Source of the DNA: Miscanthus floridulus
Taxonomy: Eukaryota; Streptophyta; Magnoliopsida; Poales; Poaceae
Direction of reading: 5' to 3'
NCBI RefSeq assembly: GCF_019320115.1
Contig: NC_089593.1
Location: forward strand, 36,651,835-36,715,834
Length of the DNA stretch: 64,000 nucleotides
Positions within the stretch are counted from its first letter, which is position 1. Each line of letters begins with the position of its first letter. Both the position numbers and the translations under genes were made by a program. The notes under the pieces were generated by a model. It searched no databases, had not been told where the DNA came from, and saw only the letters and a program-made list of their open reading frames with translations. This document shows, in pieces, positions 20,940 through 31,858 of this stretch.

Positions 20940-23900
20940 CTAGGGGTAAAAGTGATGTAGCTGCTCGATGTTCCATGCATTGGCAAAGACCTTGCCATCG
21001 ATGGTCTTGAGCTAATAGGTGCCTAGTCGGAGCACCTATGTGATGGCGTACGGTCCCTCCCATGGTAGGGAGAGCTTGTGATGGTTTTTGTTGCTTTGGA
21101 TGAGGCAGAGTACCAGGTCCCCGACGTTGAAGGCTTGACCCTGCACTCAACGACTGTGGTACCAGTGTAGTGCCTACTAGTACTTGGTTAAGTGGAGGAT
21201 GGCAACATCACGCGCCTTGTCTAACTGATCCATGGCGTCCTCGAGGGACACCTCGGCTCCCTGCTCATTGTACGCCATGACGCTCGGCACCCCATAGTCG
21301 AGGTCAGTCGAGAGGGTAGCCTCAAAATCGTAGACCATGAAGAAGGGTGTGTAGATGGTGGCCTAGCTAGGGTCATCCTCAAGCTCTAGAGCACCGCGGG
21401 GAGCTCTATGACCCAACACCCACCAAACTTGTTCAACCGGTTGAAAATCCTCGGCTTGAGACATTGTAGGACCATGCCGTTCACATGCTTGACCTGCCCA
21501 TTTGTGCGGGGGTGCGTCATGGTGGCCCAATCAACGCGGATGTGGTACTCATTGCAAAATCGGAGGAACTTCTACCAAGTGAACTGTGTGCCATTGTCCG
21601 TGATAATGGAGTTTGGGACTCCAAAGCGATGGATGATGTTGAGGAAGAATAACATGGCCCATTCAGACTTGATGACAGAGATTGGCCAAGCCTCTATCCA
21701 CTTTGTAAATTTATCTATGGCGACAAGCAAGTGCGTGTAGCCCCTAGGCACTCTTTTGATAGGTTCGACCATATCGAGCCCCCAGAACAACGGCCATGTG
21801 ATGGGGATCGTTTGGAGTGCTTGGGCGGTAGGTGGGTCTGCTGAGCATAGTATTGACACCCTTCATAGGTGCACACAATCTGCTCAGCGTTGGCCACCGT
21901 GGTCGAACAATAGAAGCCCTGTCAGAACATGTTTTCGACCAGGGTTCTGGGTGCGGCATGATGTCCGCAGACCCCACCATGAATGTCCCTTAGTAGTTGC
22001 CTCCCTTGTTCGATGGGAATGCAATGCTGAAGGATCCTGGTATGGCTTTGCTTGTAGAGCTCCTCCTCAATAATGACGAAAGACTTGGCTTGGCATGCAA
22101 TCCGCCAGGCCTCCGTCTTGTCCGTCGGGAGCACTTTGTGGAGAAGCCAATTGAGGTAGGGTGTCCTCTAGTTAGCTAGAGGGTTAGGCTCTGCCACTGG
22201 ACCTTCATCAAGCTCCATGACTTCATGGTCATAGAGGGCGGTCGGTTGGTCAACCACCGAGCCTAGGGCAAGCAGCTTGTCCTTGGTCTACCCTATTCCT
22301 CGAAGTGGACTGAAGTCTTGTGTTGATCATTGGCAAAGACGCCCATAGCACCAGCTCTTGGCTAGATGCCATCTTCACTAGTGTGTTGTCTACCCCATTG
22401 AGCCACCTCGAGATGTGACTGAGTTTGAGGCCATCGAACTTGTCCTCCAGCTGGCGGACTTCTTAGTAGTAAGTAGCCATCTTGTTGTCATAGCAGCTTG
22501 ACTCCTTCATGATCTGATCGATGACTAGTTGTGAGTCACCTTGGACATCAAGCCATTGGATGCCCAACTCAATGGAAATCCATAGGCCAATGATGAGCGC
22601 CTTGTATTCGGCCACATTGTAGGAGGTGAGGAAATATAGGTGGACCGCATACTTCATGCATATCCTAAGGGGCGAAACAAAGGCCAGCCCTGTGCTAGTG
22701 CCTCTCTTCATCAGCGACCCATCAAAGTACATTGCCCAGTACTCTTGGTCGATGGCTACTGGTGGCATCTGGACCTCGGTCCATTCCACAACAAAATTAG
22801 CTAGTGCTTGGGACTTGATGGCCGTCCGAGGGGCATACGAAGTGCCCTAACCCATCAGCTCGAGTGCCCACTGGCAATTCTCCCTGTGCATCCCAATTTT
22901 GGATGACCTTGTTGAGGGGGAAGTACGTCACAACCGTCATTGGGTGTGACTCGAAATAGTGATACATCTTTCTCTTGGCGATCAAAACGGCATACAAGAG
23001 CTTCTGGATTTGTGGGTAGCAAGTCTTTGAGTCAGACAAGACCTCACTAATGAAGTATATGGGGTGCTGCACTTTGAGGGCGTGTCCCTCTTCCTCCTGT
23101 TCTACCAATAGGGCGACACTGACCACTTGTGTGGTGGCTGCAATGTAGAGCAGGAGCGGTTCTCCATCGGTCGGGGGGACTAGGATCGGAGCTTTCATTA
23201 GGATTTCCTTGACTTTGCCGAGTGCCTCCTAAGCCTCGGGAGTCCATGCAAATTGATCGGTCTTCTTTAGAAGTCGGTATAGTGGGAGGCCTCGTTCACC
23301 AAGGCATGAGATGAAATGGCTAAGCACGGTGAGGCACCCGGTGACTCGCTACACTCCCTTTAGATTCTAGATCAGACCCATCCTCATTATGGCCAAGATC
23401 TTCTCTGGGTTGGCTTTGATGCCGTGCTCGAAGATGATGAACCCAAGCAGCATGCCCTTAGGACCCGAAAAATGCATTTTTTAGGGTTGAGTTTGATGCC
23501 ATTTACTCATAGTTTTGTGAAGGTCTGCTCTAGGCCATCTATGAGTTGGTCGGTCCATTTGGACTTGACCATGATGTCATCTATGTAGACCTCAATTGTT
23601 CACCTAATGAGGTCTCCAAAACACTTGAGCATACATCATAGACCGAAAGGCATCGTGACATAGCAGAAGAACCCGAATGGGGTGATGAAAGAAGTTGTGA
23701 GCTGGTTGGATTCTTTCATGGTGATCTGATGGTACCCGGAGTATGTATCAAGGAAGCAGATTGTTTCACAACCCGAGGTTGAGTCAACTACTCAATCTAT
23801 ACGTGGCAAAGGAAATGGATCCTTTGGACATGCCTTATTGAGACTTGTGTAGTGAACACATATTCTCCATTTCCCATTCCTTTTTTGTACAAGGATGGGA

Positions 23901-24217
23901 TTGGCTAACCACTCAGGTCCTTGATGAATCCAGCAGCCAAAAGCTTTGCGATCTCTTCACCAATAGCCCTGTGCTTGTCCTTGTCGAAGTAGCGTAGGTG
24001 CACTTCACTGGCTTGGAGCCTGGCCTAATCTTCAAGGCATGCTCGTGACTTCCTTCGGGATGCTTGGCATGTCTGAGGGTTTCCATGTGAAGATATCTCT
24101 TTTGGCGTGGAGGAAGTCGACGAGTGTGTTTTCCTATTTGGAGGAGAGCGTGGTGCCAATGCGCACCACTTTGCCCTTAGGACTACTAGGGTCTATGAGG
24201 ATTAGTCTTAGGCCTAC
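20940..24217 (-). pseudogene. pol of element X: RT to integrase, heavily broken
   Basis: On the minus strand RT reads at about 24150-23400 with PFPLPRID, FLDTYSGYHQI (Asp) and VYIDDIMVKS (YIDD near 23585). RNase H lies at 23240-22840, the second RNase H at 22790-22420 (YFDGSL, NVAEYKALIIGL, VQGDSQLVIDQI). The integrase zinc region is at about 22060-21860, with catalytic-core motifs GLDMVEP and TDNGTQFTW at 21790-21570, and the C-terminal domain is at 21180-20940 ending WNIEQLHHFYP. Stops and frameshifts occur in every domain. It resembles the pol of O more than that of I. Confidence 0.88.
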
Positions 24218-24366
24218 TTAATTGGGAAGGTCCTTATCGGGTTAGTCATTGTGCGCCTGGCAATGCTTACATTTTGGAAACTCTAGAAGGGAGAGAAGAA
24301 TTTGATAGAGCGATCAATGGAAAATATCTAAAAAAGTATTATCCTAGCGTCTGGATTAATGCTTAA
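24218..24366 (+). pseudogene. pol C-terminal tail of element Y
   Basis: A short open frame reads NWEGPYR ... GNAYILETLEGREEFDRA ... KKYYPSV and ends at TAA 24364-24366. It matches the integrase C-terminal end of element I almost residue for residue. The upstream sequence switches abruptly to minus-strand RT of X. Confidence 0.85.
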
Positions 24367-24585
24367 TAGCCGATTTGTTAGTCATCAGCTCTAATAGCCG
24401 ATACCAAAGGGTATCGCCTCTAGCGCAAAAACAGAAGAGTTAACCCTAAGGGAAAAGCTGATACATAATGTATCGCCTATAGAGCAAAAACACACAAAGA
24501 CATTCATATCATGGTGCATTCATAGAGACACATTCATAAAAAAATAGAAGTTTTGTTTATTGATCAGTTTGCCCCTAAGTACAAA
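24367..24585 (+). repeat. Post-pol repeats of element Y
   Basis: Two or three units of TAGCCGATACC...TATCGCCTCTAGCGCAAAA / TGATACATAATGTATCGCCTATAGAGCAAAA, counterpart of 10888-11040 in element I. The rest up to 24585 is AT-rich without coding signal. Confidence 0.65.
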
Positions 24586-25392
24586 CTAATCAAAAACATT
24601 ATTTATCACATCCTCCGCTACATCGTCAAAGTCTTTGATTAACTCCTCGTGCAGCATCGGGAAGCCGGTCTCCATGGTGCAGAGCTCGTACCTGGTCTGG
24701 ACCTGCACCGTAGACAGGGCCACCAACGCACTGCAATGAACGCCGTGAAGGGCGATCTCCTAGATGCACACCGGGACATCATGGAGGCAGGTGTTGATGA
24801 AGGGTTCCCGAGCATGAACGGCCACCGTAGCCACATTCGCCGCCAGTTGGATGTCATCCAACTAGATCGTCAGGGCTAGCAATCACAGGAATAAATTGGT
24901 TGTCAGAACAGAGGCAGAGGTAATGAGAACGGAGGTTTTCTTGAAGATCATCTTACCCACCACCATGGTGTCGGATTTGGCCAACCACGCCCAGGCGGTG
25001 TTGGCCTCTTCCTTGGCGACAAGGAGGGCGGCTTGAGAGGCCTCAAGGTTGCTCTCAAGCTAACTATTCTCCTGAGTTGCCTCATAGTAACGGTCCTTGG
25101 CTGCCCGCCACTCCCAGAGGAAGTGTTAGGCATTATCGCTGGTGTAGGAGTCAGAGGAGTCCCCCGATGATTCTGGTGTAGCAGTAGACGCGGCGTTGGA
25201 AGGCTCACCGGCCTCAGGAGGAGGAGGAAGTCTATCATTGAGGACGAACCTGTAGATGCATTAGTAGATGATTCTTGTTATGGATGGTAGCATTCAGTCT
25301 TACCTCATGCGGTGGAGCCACTAGCCGACTAGGACCTCCTCCTCCGAGAGATCTTTCGCTATGTGCATGCCATAGTGATCCTCTCCTGTCAT
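24586..25392 (-). pseudogene. Three-exon antisense gene of element Y
   Basis: Exon 1 is 25392-25304 (MTGEDHYGMHIAKDLSEEE...), exon 2 25249-24957, exon 3 24875-24586. Donors are GTAAGA in both introns; acceptors are CATCTACAG and ATTGCTAG. The exon lengths sum to exactly 224 codons including the stop. The protein has an acidic Pro/Ser-rich stretch, then an Ala/Glu-rich helical part (SNLEASQAALLVAKEEA) and a conserved-looking tail (MLHEELIKDFDDVAEDV). Four in-frame stops (one TAA, three TAG) inactivate it. I do not recognise the family. It sits where the antisense gene of I lies but is a different protein. Confidence 0.7.
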
Positions 25393-25513
25393 GGGTACCG
25401 GTCTAGATCATGGAAGGAGAAGGGAACTGCTATAGGATTTGTGAAGGCAGAGAAGCACAGAGAACAAAAGCAGCTGCGAGATGTGTGTGTTTGAGGCCAG
25501 GGCTCTCAGGTGG

Positions 25514-25521
25514 TATTTATA
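25514..25521 (-). promoter_or_regulatory. TATA box for Y antisense gene
   Basis: On the minus strand AGCTATAAATACCACC lies about 122 bp upstream of the ATG at 25392. The core TATAAATA plus CC also appears as ATAAATACCC upstream of the O antisense gene. Confidence 0.6.
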
Positions 25522-25817
25522 GCTATGAATCGAAGTGGCAGATATCTTGGGACATGCAAAAGGTAACTGCAATTAATAGAAGGTTAAGCGCCACCCCACT
25601 AATGCTGAAGAGAATGTGGCATTGATAACTGAGGATAGAAGTTGAAGAGTTTTCTTAGTGGAGGCTATGTTTTCAGACTTAATTGGATTGAAGTCAGAAG
25701 TCTAGGATAAGCTATTTTCAAATCGGCTCTATTAGCCGAAATAGGAGATAAATAGATCGATAGGCTGGTTCTCATTAGTTTCACATAGGATATATGTTAC
25801 AAATAGTGACATTTATA

Positions 25818-26150
25818 TTATAAGTTCAAAACATCCTAGATTGCCTTCAAAGCTTTTAGCCGGATGGCGTCAACTTCTACAATTTGTTGCCTGTCTTTTT
25901 CGGTTGATTTACGGATGTTCTCGAGGTTGCTGCGGATGGCTTTACCCTCTTTGACTTTGGTCAACATCTCCTATTTCTTTTGCTTGATGGAATCAGGTAT
26001 TTGAGCCAGGTTGGACTCATGACGATCGATGGCAGCCTTCACATTGTCCAGTTCTTTCTCGAGTTTGGCGCGCTTAACTCTGAGTTGGTTCAGCTCTGGT
26101 TCAATCTTGAAGGGGGAAGTAAATCGGCTAGGTGGATTGAAGATGATACT
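25818..26150 (-). pseudogene. Second antisense piece of Y: coiled-coil C-terminal exon
   Basis: The minus strand reads a charged heptad-rich segment (FKIEPELNQLRVKRAKLEKE, then KEGKAIRSNLENIRKSTEKD) ending at TAA 25820-25818. Two in-frame TAG codons interrupt it. It lies next to the LTR, where antisense genes of this group begin, but the upstream domain is missing. It looks like the 3' exon of a second antisense gene whose 5' part was deleted; that is inference. Confidence 0.55.
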
Positions 26151-26270
26151 ATTGGGATGTTATATAGAGTTCGGCCCAAAAAGTCAGGAGTCACGTGTTT
26201 GTTTCGGTATAGGTGGTTGCAACGTAGTGAGCAGATGGATGAAATTTTGGAATAAAATCATTTGTATCCC

Positions 26271-26285
26271 AAAATTGGGGGCATG
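26271..26285 (+). other. Polypurine tract of element Y
   Basis: AAAATTGGGGGCATG directly precedes the LTR start TGTTTACACC; nearly the same as in element I. Confidence 0.8.
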
Positions 26286-28086
26286 TGTTTACACCAAAAT
26301 TTTGGAAGGAGAGCGTGGGGAATCGAATCTTCCGAGATTGTGTCATCAAGGAATCGGTTGCATAAAGATCGATATTAGCTTATTCAGATGCGGTACTAGA
26401 ATTGACTCTCTTTGGATAACGTCAGCAGACGACGTCAATGGACTATGGGGAAGGATATGTCGGACTCTACAGAAAGGAAAAGATTAGGGTCCAAGTTATT
26501 TTAAATTAGGAATGTTTTCTTTTATTCCAAGAATTGTAATGAGTCATATTTGAGTAGGATTCATGTTTAGGTTCCAGGTATAAATATTGGACCCTGGTTA
26601 TTGTACAAGGACACGAACAATCAATCAACACAATCTTTTTGGCGTTCGCCATCGCATTAGGAGTAGGAGTACTATAGATCTCGATGAGTTCTTCAGCAAC
26701 TAGGGCTGCATTGACTGATCGACCCCTAGCTTGCTTGTGAGTACCATCATGACTTGTATTATGCTTGTAAAGTTGCATCAGCTGATTGACCTTTTATGAA
26801 CTATAATATAAGTTAGTTATCGATTCATATTGTTGTTTGTAAGGCTGCATCAACTGATTGATCTCTTATGAACCAAAATATAAATCAAAGTTATCAATCT
26901 TGTGTTAAATAACTTGTTGTTTAACACAATATCACTAGTTATCGAATCTACTAAGATTAGTAAGATTTTCCTTGCTATTTTTGGTTGATTCACCAGTTAT
27001 CGATCTTGTTTATATTTAATGTTTTATTAATTATAACAAATCACCTGATTGAGATAGAGATAGAATCGGCATCACATCATCATAATTGGTCTTCTTCTAG
27101 TGTAGTCACACATTGAATCTTATAATTGATGGCTTAATTTTGCTAGATCGGTTGTTTTATCTCTATTCCAATCAAACATAGTATGCATTCAAAGACATGT
27201 TCCAATCTAGAGTAAGTTCACTAGTTAATAAGATCTAATCTAATGACACAACTATAGCTGCATCAACCTAGTCGAACCTCACTAGTAAGACTTTGGATTT
27301 GAGATTATCGATTAGTGGTTTTGTTCATGATCGAGATATGTACTCTGTTTGTTTGCTATGCATGCATCAGCTATTTTAGCCGATTAGCCTGTGCTTTCAC
27401 ACATATAGCATGTTTTTAATGAACCTATCAATATATAGGTGCTTTTATAGATTCTTTAGCTTTAGTTTGTTATTATTATCATAGCTGTATCGATCCGATC
27501 GAACCTCACTATTGATGGTAACGAATTAGATTCAGAGCGTTTATAGATTCATTTGTACTAGACAGTCAATTTGTTCGCATGTTATATCCTTTCTCGTTAA
27601 ACTCGTCGGCTCAATACTTTACACTGGTTATTTCCATCTAGCTGATGATGTTCCTTTATATTACTTATATTTGGGTGTATTGTACTTGCTCTATCTGGAT
27701 TAATCAATAATAATAAAATCGCTATGACCCATGAGTATCAGTTATTTTGAATTCATACCATCATCATTGATATTAGCCGACAATCTTCAATTCAACGATC
27801 CTTGCTTTATTGATATGTTGGATATTGACTATTTAGTTGATAGCCTTATCGAATCGGTTGTTTAGCCGTATATTTGGAACTGTCTAGAGCAACACCGACA
27901 TGTTTCTCCTTAAACTACTGATAAGATTTTCTCTCTTTGTCAATTGCAGGTCAAATTGACTGGCACACCGTTGGGTTTCAGAATCAACTGGTCCTATGTT
28001 GAAGCCAAGCAGATCTCCAATCTCATTCCATTTAGATCATCCGGCTTGCTGTGTGTTGATTGCATTGCATCATTTTTGCGCCAACA
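26286..28086 (+). repeat. 3' LTR of element Y
   Basis: Starts TGTTTACACCAAAATTTTGG and ends TTTTTGCGCCAACA; about 1.8 kb. TATA box at 26579-26586 in GGTATAAATATTGGACC. Several blocks match element I's LTR: the TATA region, GGAACTGTCT...CCGACATGTT, and GGTCAAATTGACTGGCAC. It is longer than I's LTR through AT-rich sequence in the middle (26780-27830). Confidence 0.85.
26579..26586 (+). promoter_or_regulatory. TATA box of Y LTR
   Basis: TATAAATA, about 295 bp into the LTR, the same distance as in element I. Confidence 0.7.
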
Positions 28087-28930
28087 ATTTCCAAGACACT
28101 AAGTCTCCTATCTTCAAAGAGGCCAAAGAACCGCTCTAAGTGGATGAGTGGCCTAACATGATAGAGAAAAAGTTCCATCTGTTGAGGGTTACTAAGCATC
28201 TGAAGGCTGAGTATGCGTCCCACCAACTACAAGGACCAATAGGGATATGGTGGACCCATTTCCTATCCTCTCTACCTGCCAACTCACAGGTCACATGGGA
28301 GCAGTTCAAGTTAGCCTTTAGGGGACATCACATTCCCCTAGGGCTGATGCGTATGAAAGCAGCCAAGTTCATGAGACTTACACAAGGGACCAAGATCCTT
28401 ATCGAGTACATGCATGCCTTCAACAATTTGTCCCGATTTGCCCTAGGGTTCATCGATACGGAGGAAAAGAAGATAGAAAGCTTCAAGAGAGGCCTTGGCA
28501 CTAAGCTAATGAAGACTATGGCCAACTCAAGGTGTGCTACATACAATGAGTTTGTTAGTGATGCCCTAATCTAGGAGAATCAGAATAACTTACAAGCAAT
28601 AGCAAAGGGCCACAAAAGAGGAGCTGAGGCAGGTGCCTCAGGATCTTGCCAGTCTAGAGCTCCAGTGGTAGCTAGGCCATAGTTTCATCCACTAGCACCT
28701 AAGTTTAGGCCTCCTCCACCAAAAGCTCAGGCTAATTGCCCCTAGAAGACATTCTGTAGGGCATTCACCATTGCCATACCTAAGGGCAATGAAGGCCAGG
28801 GAAGCTCAGTAGGACCAAGGAATAACCAGCCATGCTTCAACTGCAATCAGCAAGGCTATTGGTCCAAGGAGTGTCCCCATCCCAAGAAGAATGGCAATCA
28901 AAACTAGGGTAATTAGAAACAGGCTAATCC
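28087..28930 (+). pseudogene. gag of element Z, N-terminally truncated
   Basis: A Retrotrans_gag domain is clear at 28130-28570 (MIEKKFHLLRVTKHLKAEYA, GIWWTHFL, FMRLTQGTKILIEYMHAF). A zinc knuckle follows at 28833-28874, CFNCNQQGYWSKEC, in which the usual histidine is tyrosine. In-frame TAG codons occur at 28572, about 28680, about 28743 and further on. The first bases already lie inside gag, so the N-terminus and the 5' LTR were lost. Confidence 0.85.
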
Positions 28931-28950
28931 TAAGGCACGTCCTAGATACA

Positions 28951-29420
28951 TGCATTATATGGCGGTGGAAGAAATTCTCATGGGAGAAGTCATTACCGCT
29001 AGTATGTTTCTTGTTAACAAACATCCCACCATTGTTTTATTTGATTCTAGAGCTTCTCATTCATTTATGAGCCAAGCATTTGCATCTAAGTATGATTAGA
29101 AAATAATTGAGGTAAACAACGGTGGTTATAGTATAAGTTCAGCTAGGGCTACTACCTCTACAAATCCAATACTTAGAGATGTGCTCATCTAGATATAAGA
29201 GTACACAAATGGATCTGATAGTATTGCCTAGATTAGCCATAGATGTGACCTTAGGCATGAGTTGGATGAGTGACCATGGAGTTCTCACTAACACATCCAC
29301 TCGGACAATCATGTTGAGGGAACCTAAGGGGGAGGGTGCTTTTCTAGTGCCACTTCCTAGAAGTTTTGATCTCCAAAACTTGTCTTGTGCTATCCAAGCC
29401 ACTACCCTCTATGATATTCC
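28951..29420 (+). pseudogene. Protease region of element Z
   Basis: The frame reads EEILMGEVITASMFLVN, then the active-site strand IVLFDSRASHSF near 29035. The glycine after D-S is arginine. Downstream [10 protein letters not shown] (near 29258) marks the second protease motif. Several stops (TAG near 29097 and 29190) and a frame change break it. Confidence 0.78.
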
Positions 29421-30950
29421 AGTGGTTTGTGAATTTCCTAATGTATTTCCTGATGAATTGCCAGGTTTACCGCCTAATAGGGATGTGGAATTTAAGATTG
29501 AGTTAGTGCCAGGTATGGCACCGATCTCAAGAAGACCCTATAGGATGCCACCAAATGAGTTAGCCGAACTTAAAATCTAGTTATAGGAACTTTTGGACAA
29601 AGGTCTCATTCAACCTAGTTCGTCCCCATGGGGATGTCTAGCTTTATTTGTAAAGAAGAAGGACAAGTCCCTGAGAATGTGTGTGGATTATAGGCCGCTT
29701 AATGTTGTGACCATAAAGAACAAGTATTCTTTGCCTCATATCGATATCTTATTCGATCAACTAGCAAAAGCAAAGGTATTCTCTAAGATTGACTTGAGGT
29801 CCAGCTGTCATCAGATTAAAATCAGGCTAGAGGATGTACCTAAAACAACTTTCTCCACTAGGTATGACTTGTATGGGTATTTGGTCATGTCCTTTGGGCT
29901 AAAAATGCTCCTGCCTACTTCATGTATTTGATGAATTCGATATTTATGCCTGACCTTGACAAGTTCATGGTCGTGTTTATCAATGATATCTAGATTTATT
30001 TGTAGAATGAGGCAGATCATGCAAAGCATCTGAGGATCATCTTATCTAGATTGAGGGAGCATAAATTATATGCCAAATTTAGCAAATGTGAATTTTGGTT
30101 GAGCAAAGTACCTTTCTTGGGTCACATCTTATCTAAAGGTGGAATTTCTATGGACCCATCTAAAGTACAAGAGGTCATAGATTGGAAGGCCCCGACTTCG
30201 GTTCATGAAGTTTGGAGTTTTCTAGGGCTAGCAGGTTACTATTGTCGTTTCATTCCTGACTTTTCCAAGATAGCAAAACCCATGACCAGACTACTCTAGA
30301 CGGATGAGAAGTTTAATTGGACGCCGAAGTGTGAAGCTGCTTTTCACACCTTACGGACCTTATTAACTACAGCTCCTGTTCTAGCACAACCCAACATTGA
30401 AAAGCCTTTTGATGTGTTCTATGATGCATCAGGTATAGGTTTGGGGTGTGTGCTCATGCAAGAAGGCCGAGTTATTGCCTGTGCTTCTTAGCAATTGAGA
30501 AAGCATGAAGTCAACTATCCCACCCATGATTTAGAGCTCGTCGCAGTTGTTGATGCATTGAAGATATGGAGACATTACTTGTTAGGAAACATATGTCACA
30601 TATACACTGATCACAAGAGTCTCAAATATATCTTCACTCAACCTGAGCTGAACATGAGACAACATAAATGGTTAGAGTTGATTAAGGACTATAACTTGGA
30701 AGTGCATTATCATCTTGGCAAGGCAAATGTGGTAGCAGATGCCTTGAGCCAGAAGTATCAATGCAATTCTCTGTTGGAGGATGGATTTAATTTGTTACAT
30801 CCTATTGTGCTACACAATATCACTGGCAGTTGCTCACTTGAGAGCAAAATCATAGAACTACAGAAGATAGATGTGGGTGTGTTCCACATCAAGCGAAAGA
30901 TGAAAGAATAGGAAACCAAGCATTTTAGGTTGGATGAAAGAGGTGTGCTA
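29421..30950 (+). pseudogene. RT and RNase H of element Z
   Basis: RT starts with [18 protein letters not shown]. It shows [32 protein letters not shown] (Asp), and FIND at 29976-29987 where the catalytic box normally has two aspartates. An A run at 29901-29905 is one base short and shifts the frame. Stops follow at 29577, 29991, 30003 and 30297. RNase H has [22 protein letters not shown] and [10 protein letters not shown]. The coding sequence stops abruptly at 30950, where S1 is inserted, and resumes at 40735. Confidence 0.88.
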
Positions 30951-31858
30951 TGTAACACCCTAGTGTTAAGCATTGCATTTGGCACCTGCATTTCATGAGC
31001 ACAAGCATCATCCAAGCATTCATGAACATGAGCATAAGAAATTTCATCTCATTCTTATACCTTATCACATGAAATGTTCATTATATATATATATGCTTAT
31101 GGTTGTAATCATGTATGACCATTGTATGAAATGGTTGTGAGGTCATGAAAATAACTTAGACACATCTAGGATGGTAATTGGAACAATGTTTATATTCATG
31201 ACATAGACCAAATTTGCTTCTAAGCGTTGGTTTCATTTGAAATGCCATTTTCATGATGCTAGTTTGACCGAAGTTGAACAGTAGCTTAGACTGTTTGCAT
31301 GGCTATGTGACCTAAATAAAAGTTGTAGTTCACATCATGGGTAACAAACTTTATTTAAGGGTAATGAGCTAATTCAGTGTCTAACTTAGTCAAATAGGCC
31401 TCACAAAAATCAACGAAATGTTGTTTCTAGACTTAGGAAAATTTGCTAAGTCACAAGCTGATTTCAGTTTCAATGTGCACCACTTTGGAGCATTGTAACT
31501 TGTAAACCAGCTCAAATTAGTCCAAACTCATTTAAGCAAAGTTGTAGATCTCCGATAGCTCTACAATTCGTATTAGGGAAGTTTTTGCTGAATTGAGCTT
31601 GTTTGGGAGTAACATGTACATGAACTTGCTCTGTCGGTCGTCTATTGTAGTCCTAAAATAGACCAAGACAGCGCGACGTCATGGCCGACTGGCCATAGGC
31701 CACGTTCGTTGCGTGGACACCGTACATCGACATCGGGCCCACGCGTCATGCCGGGGTGGACAGCAAAAGGAGCCGTGTCCCTGCTCGCTCTCCACGCGTG
31801 CTCACTTTCTCTGCCTCACCTTGCCTCGCTCTCTCGCTCGAAGCCAAGCAGAGCAAGC

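Larger units (their letters stand above)
19732..24217 (-). mobile_element. Element X: decayed Tat remnant in minus orientation
   Basis: Reading the minus strand from 24217 leftward gives RT, RNase H, second RNase H and integrase. The convergent antisense gene then follows on the plus strand (19732-20432). Both ends are missing: the left side is cut by the LTR of O, and the right side abuts the pol tail of element Y. Many stops and shifts show long decay. Confidence 0.88.
24218..28086 (+). mobile_element. Element Y: 3' part of a Tat element related to I
   Basis: It opens with the last ~50 codons of pol and continues with post-pol repeats, antisense coding pieces on the minus strand, a polypurine tract and one LTR of ~1.8 kb. 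The pol tail, repeats, polypurine tract and LTR TATA region all resemble element I. The 5' end is lost at the abrupt junction with X. The right end lies directly on gag sequence of element Z, so Y probably inserted into Z and later lost its 5' part. Confidence 0.85.

Noticed and set aside
20923..21150. 75-codon minus-strand frame in X
   Set aside because: A shifted frame of the integrase C-terminal domain; the correct frame ends at 20940 with the WNIEQL-type tail.
31083..31096. (AT)n run in S1 as a TATA box
   Set aside because: It is a simple repeat not conserved at that position in the Z LTR.
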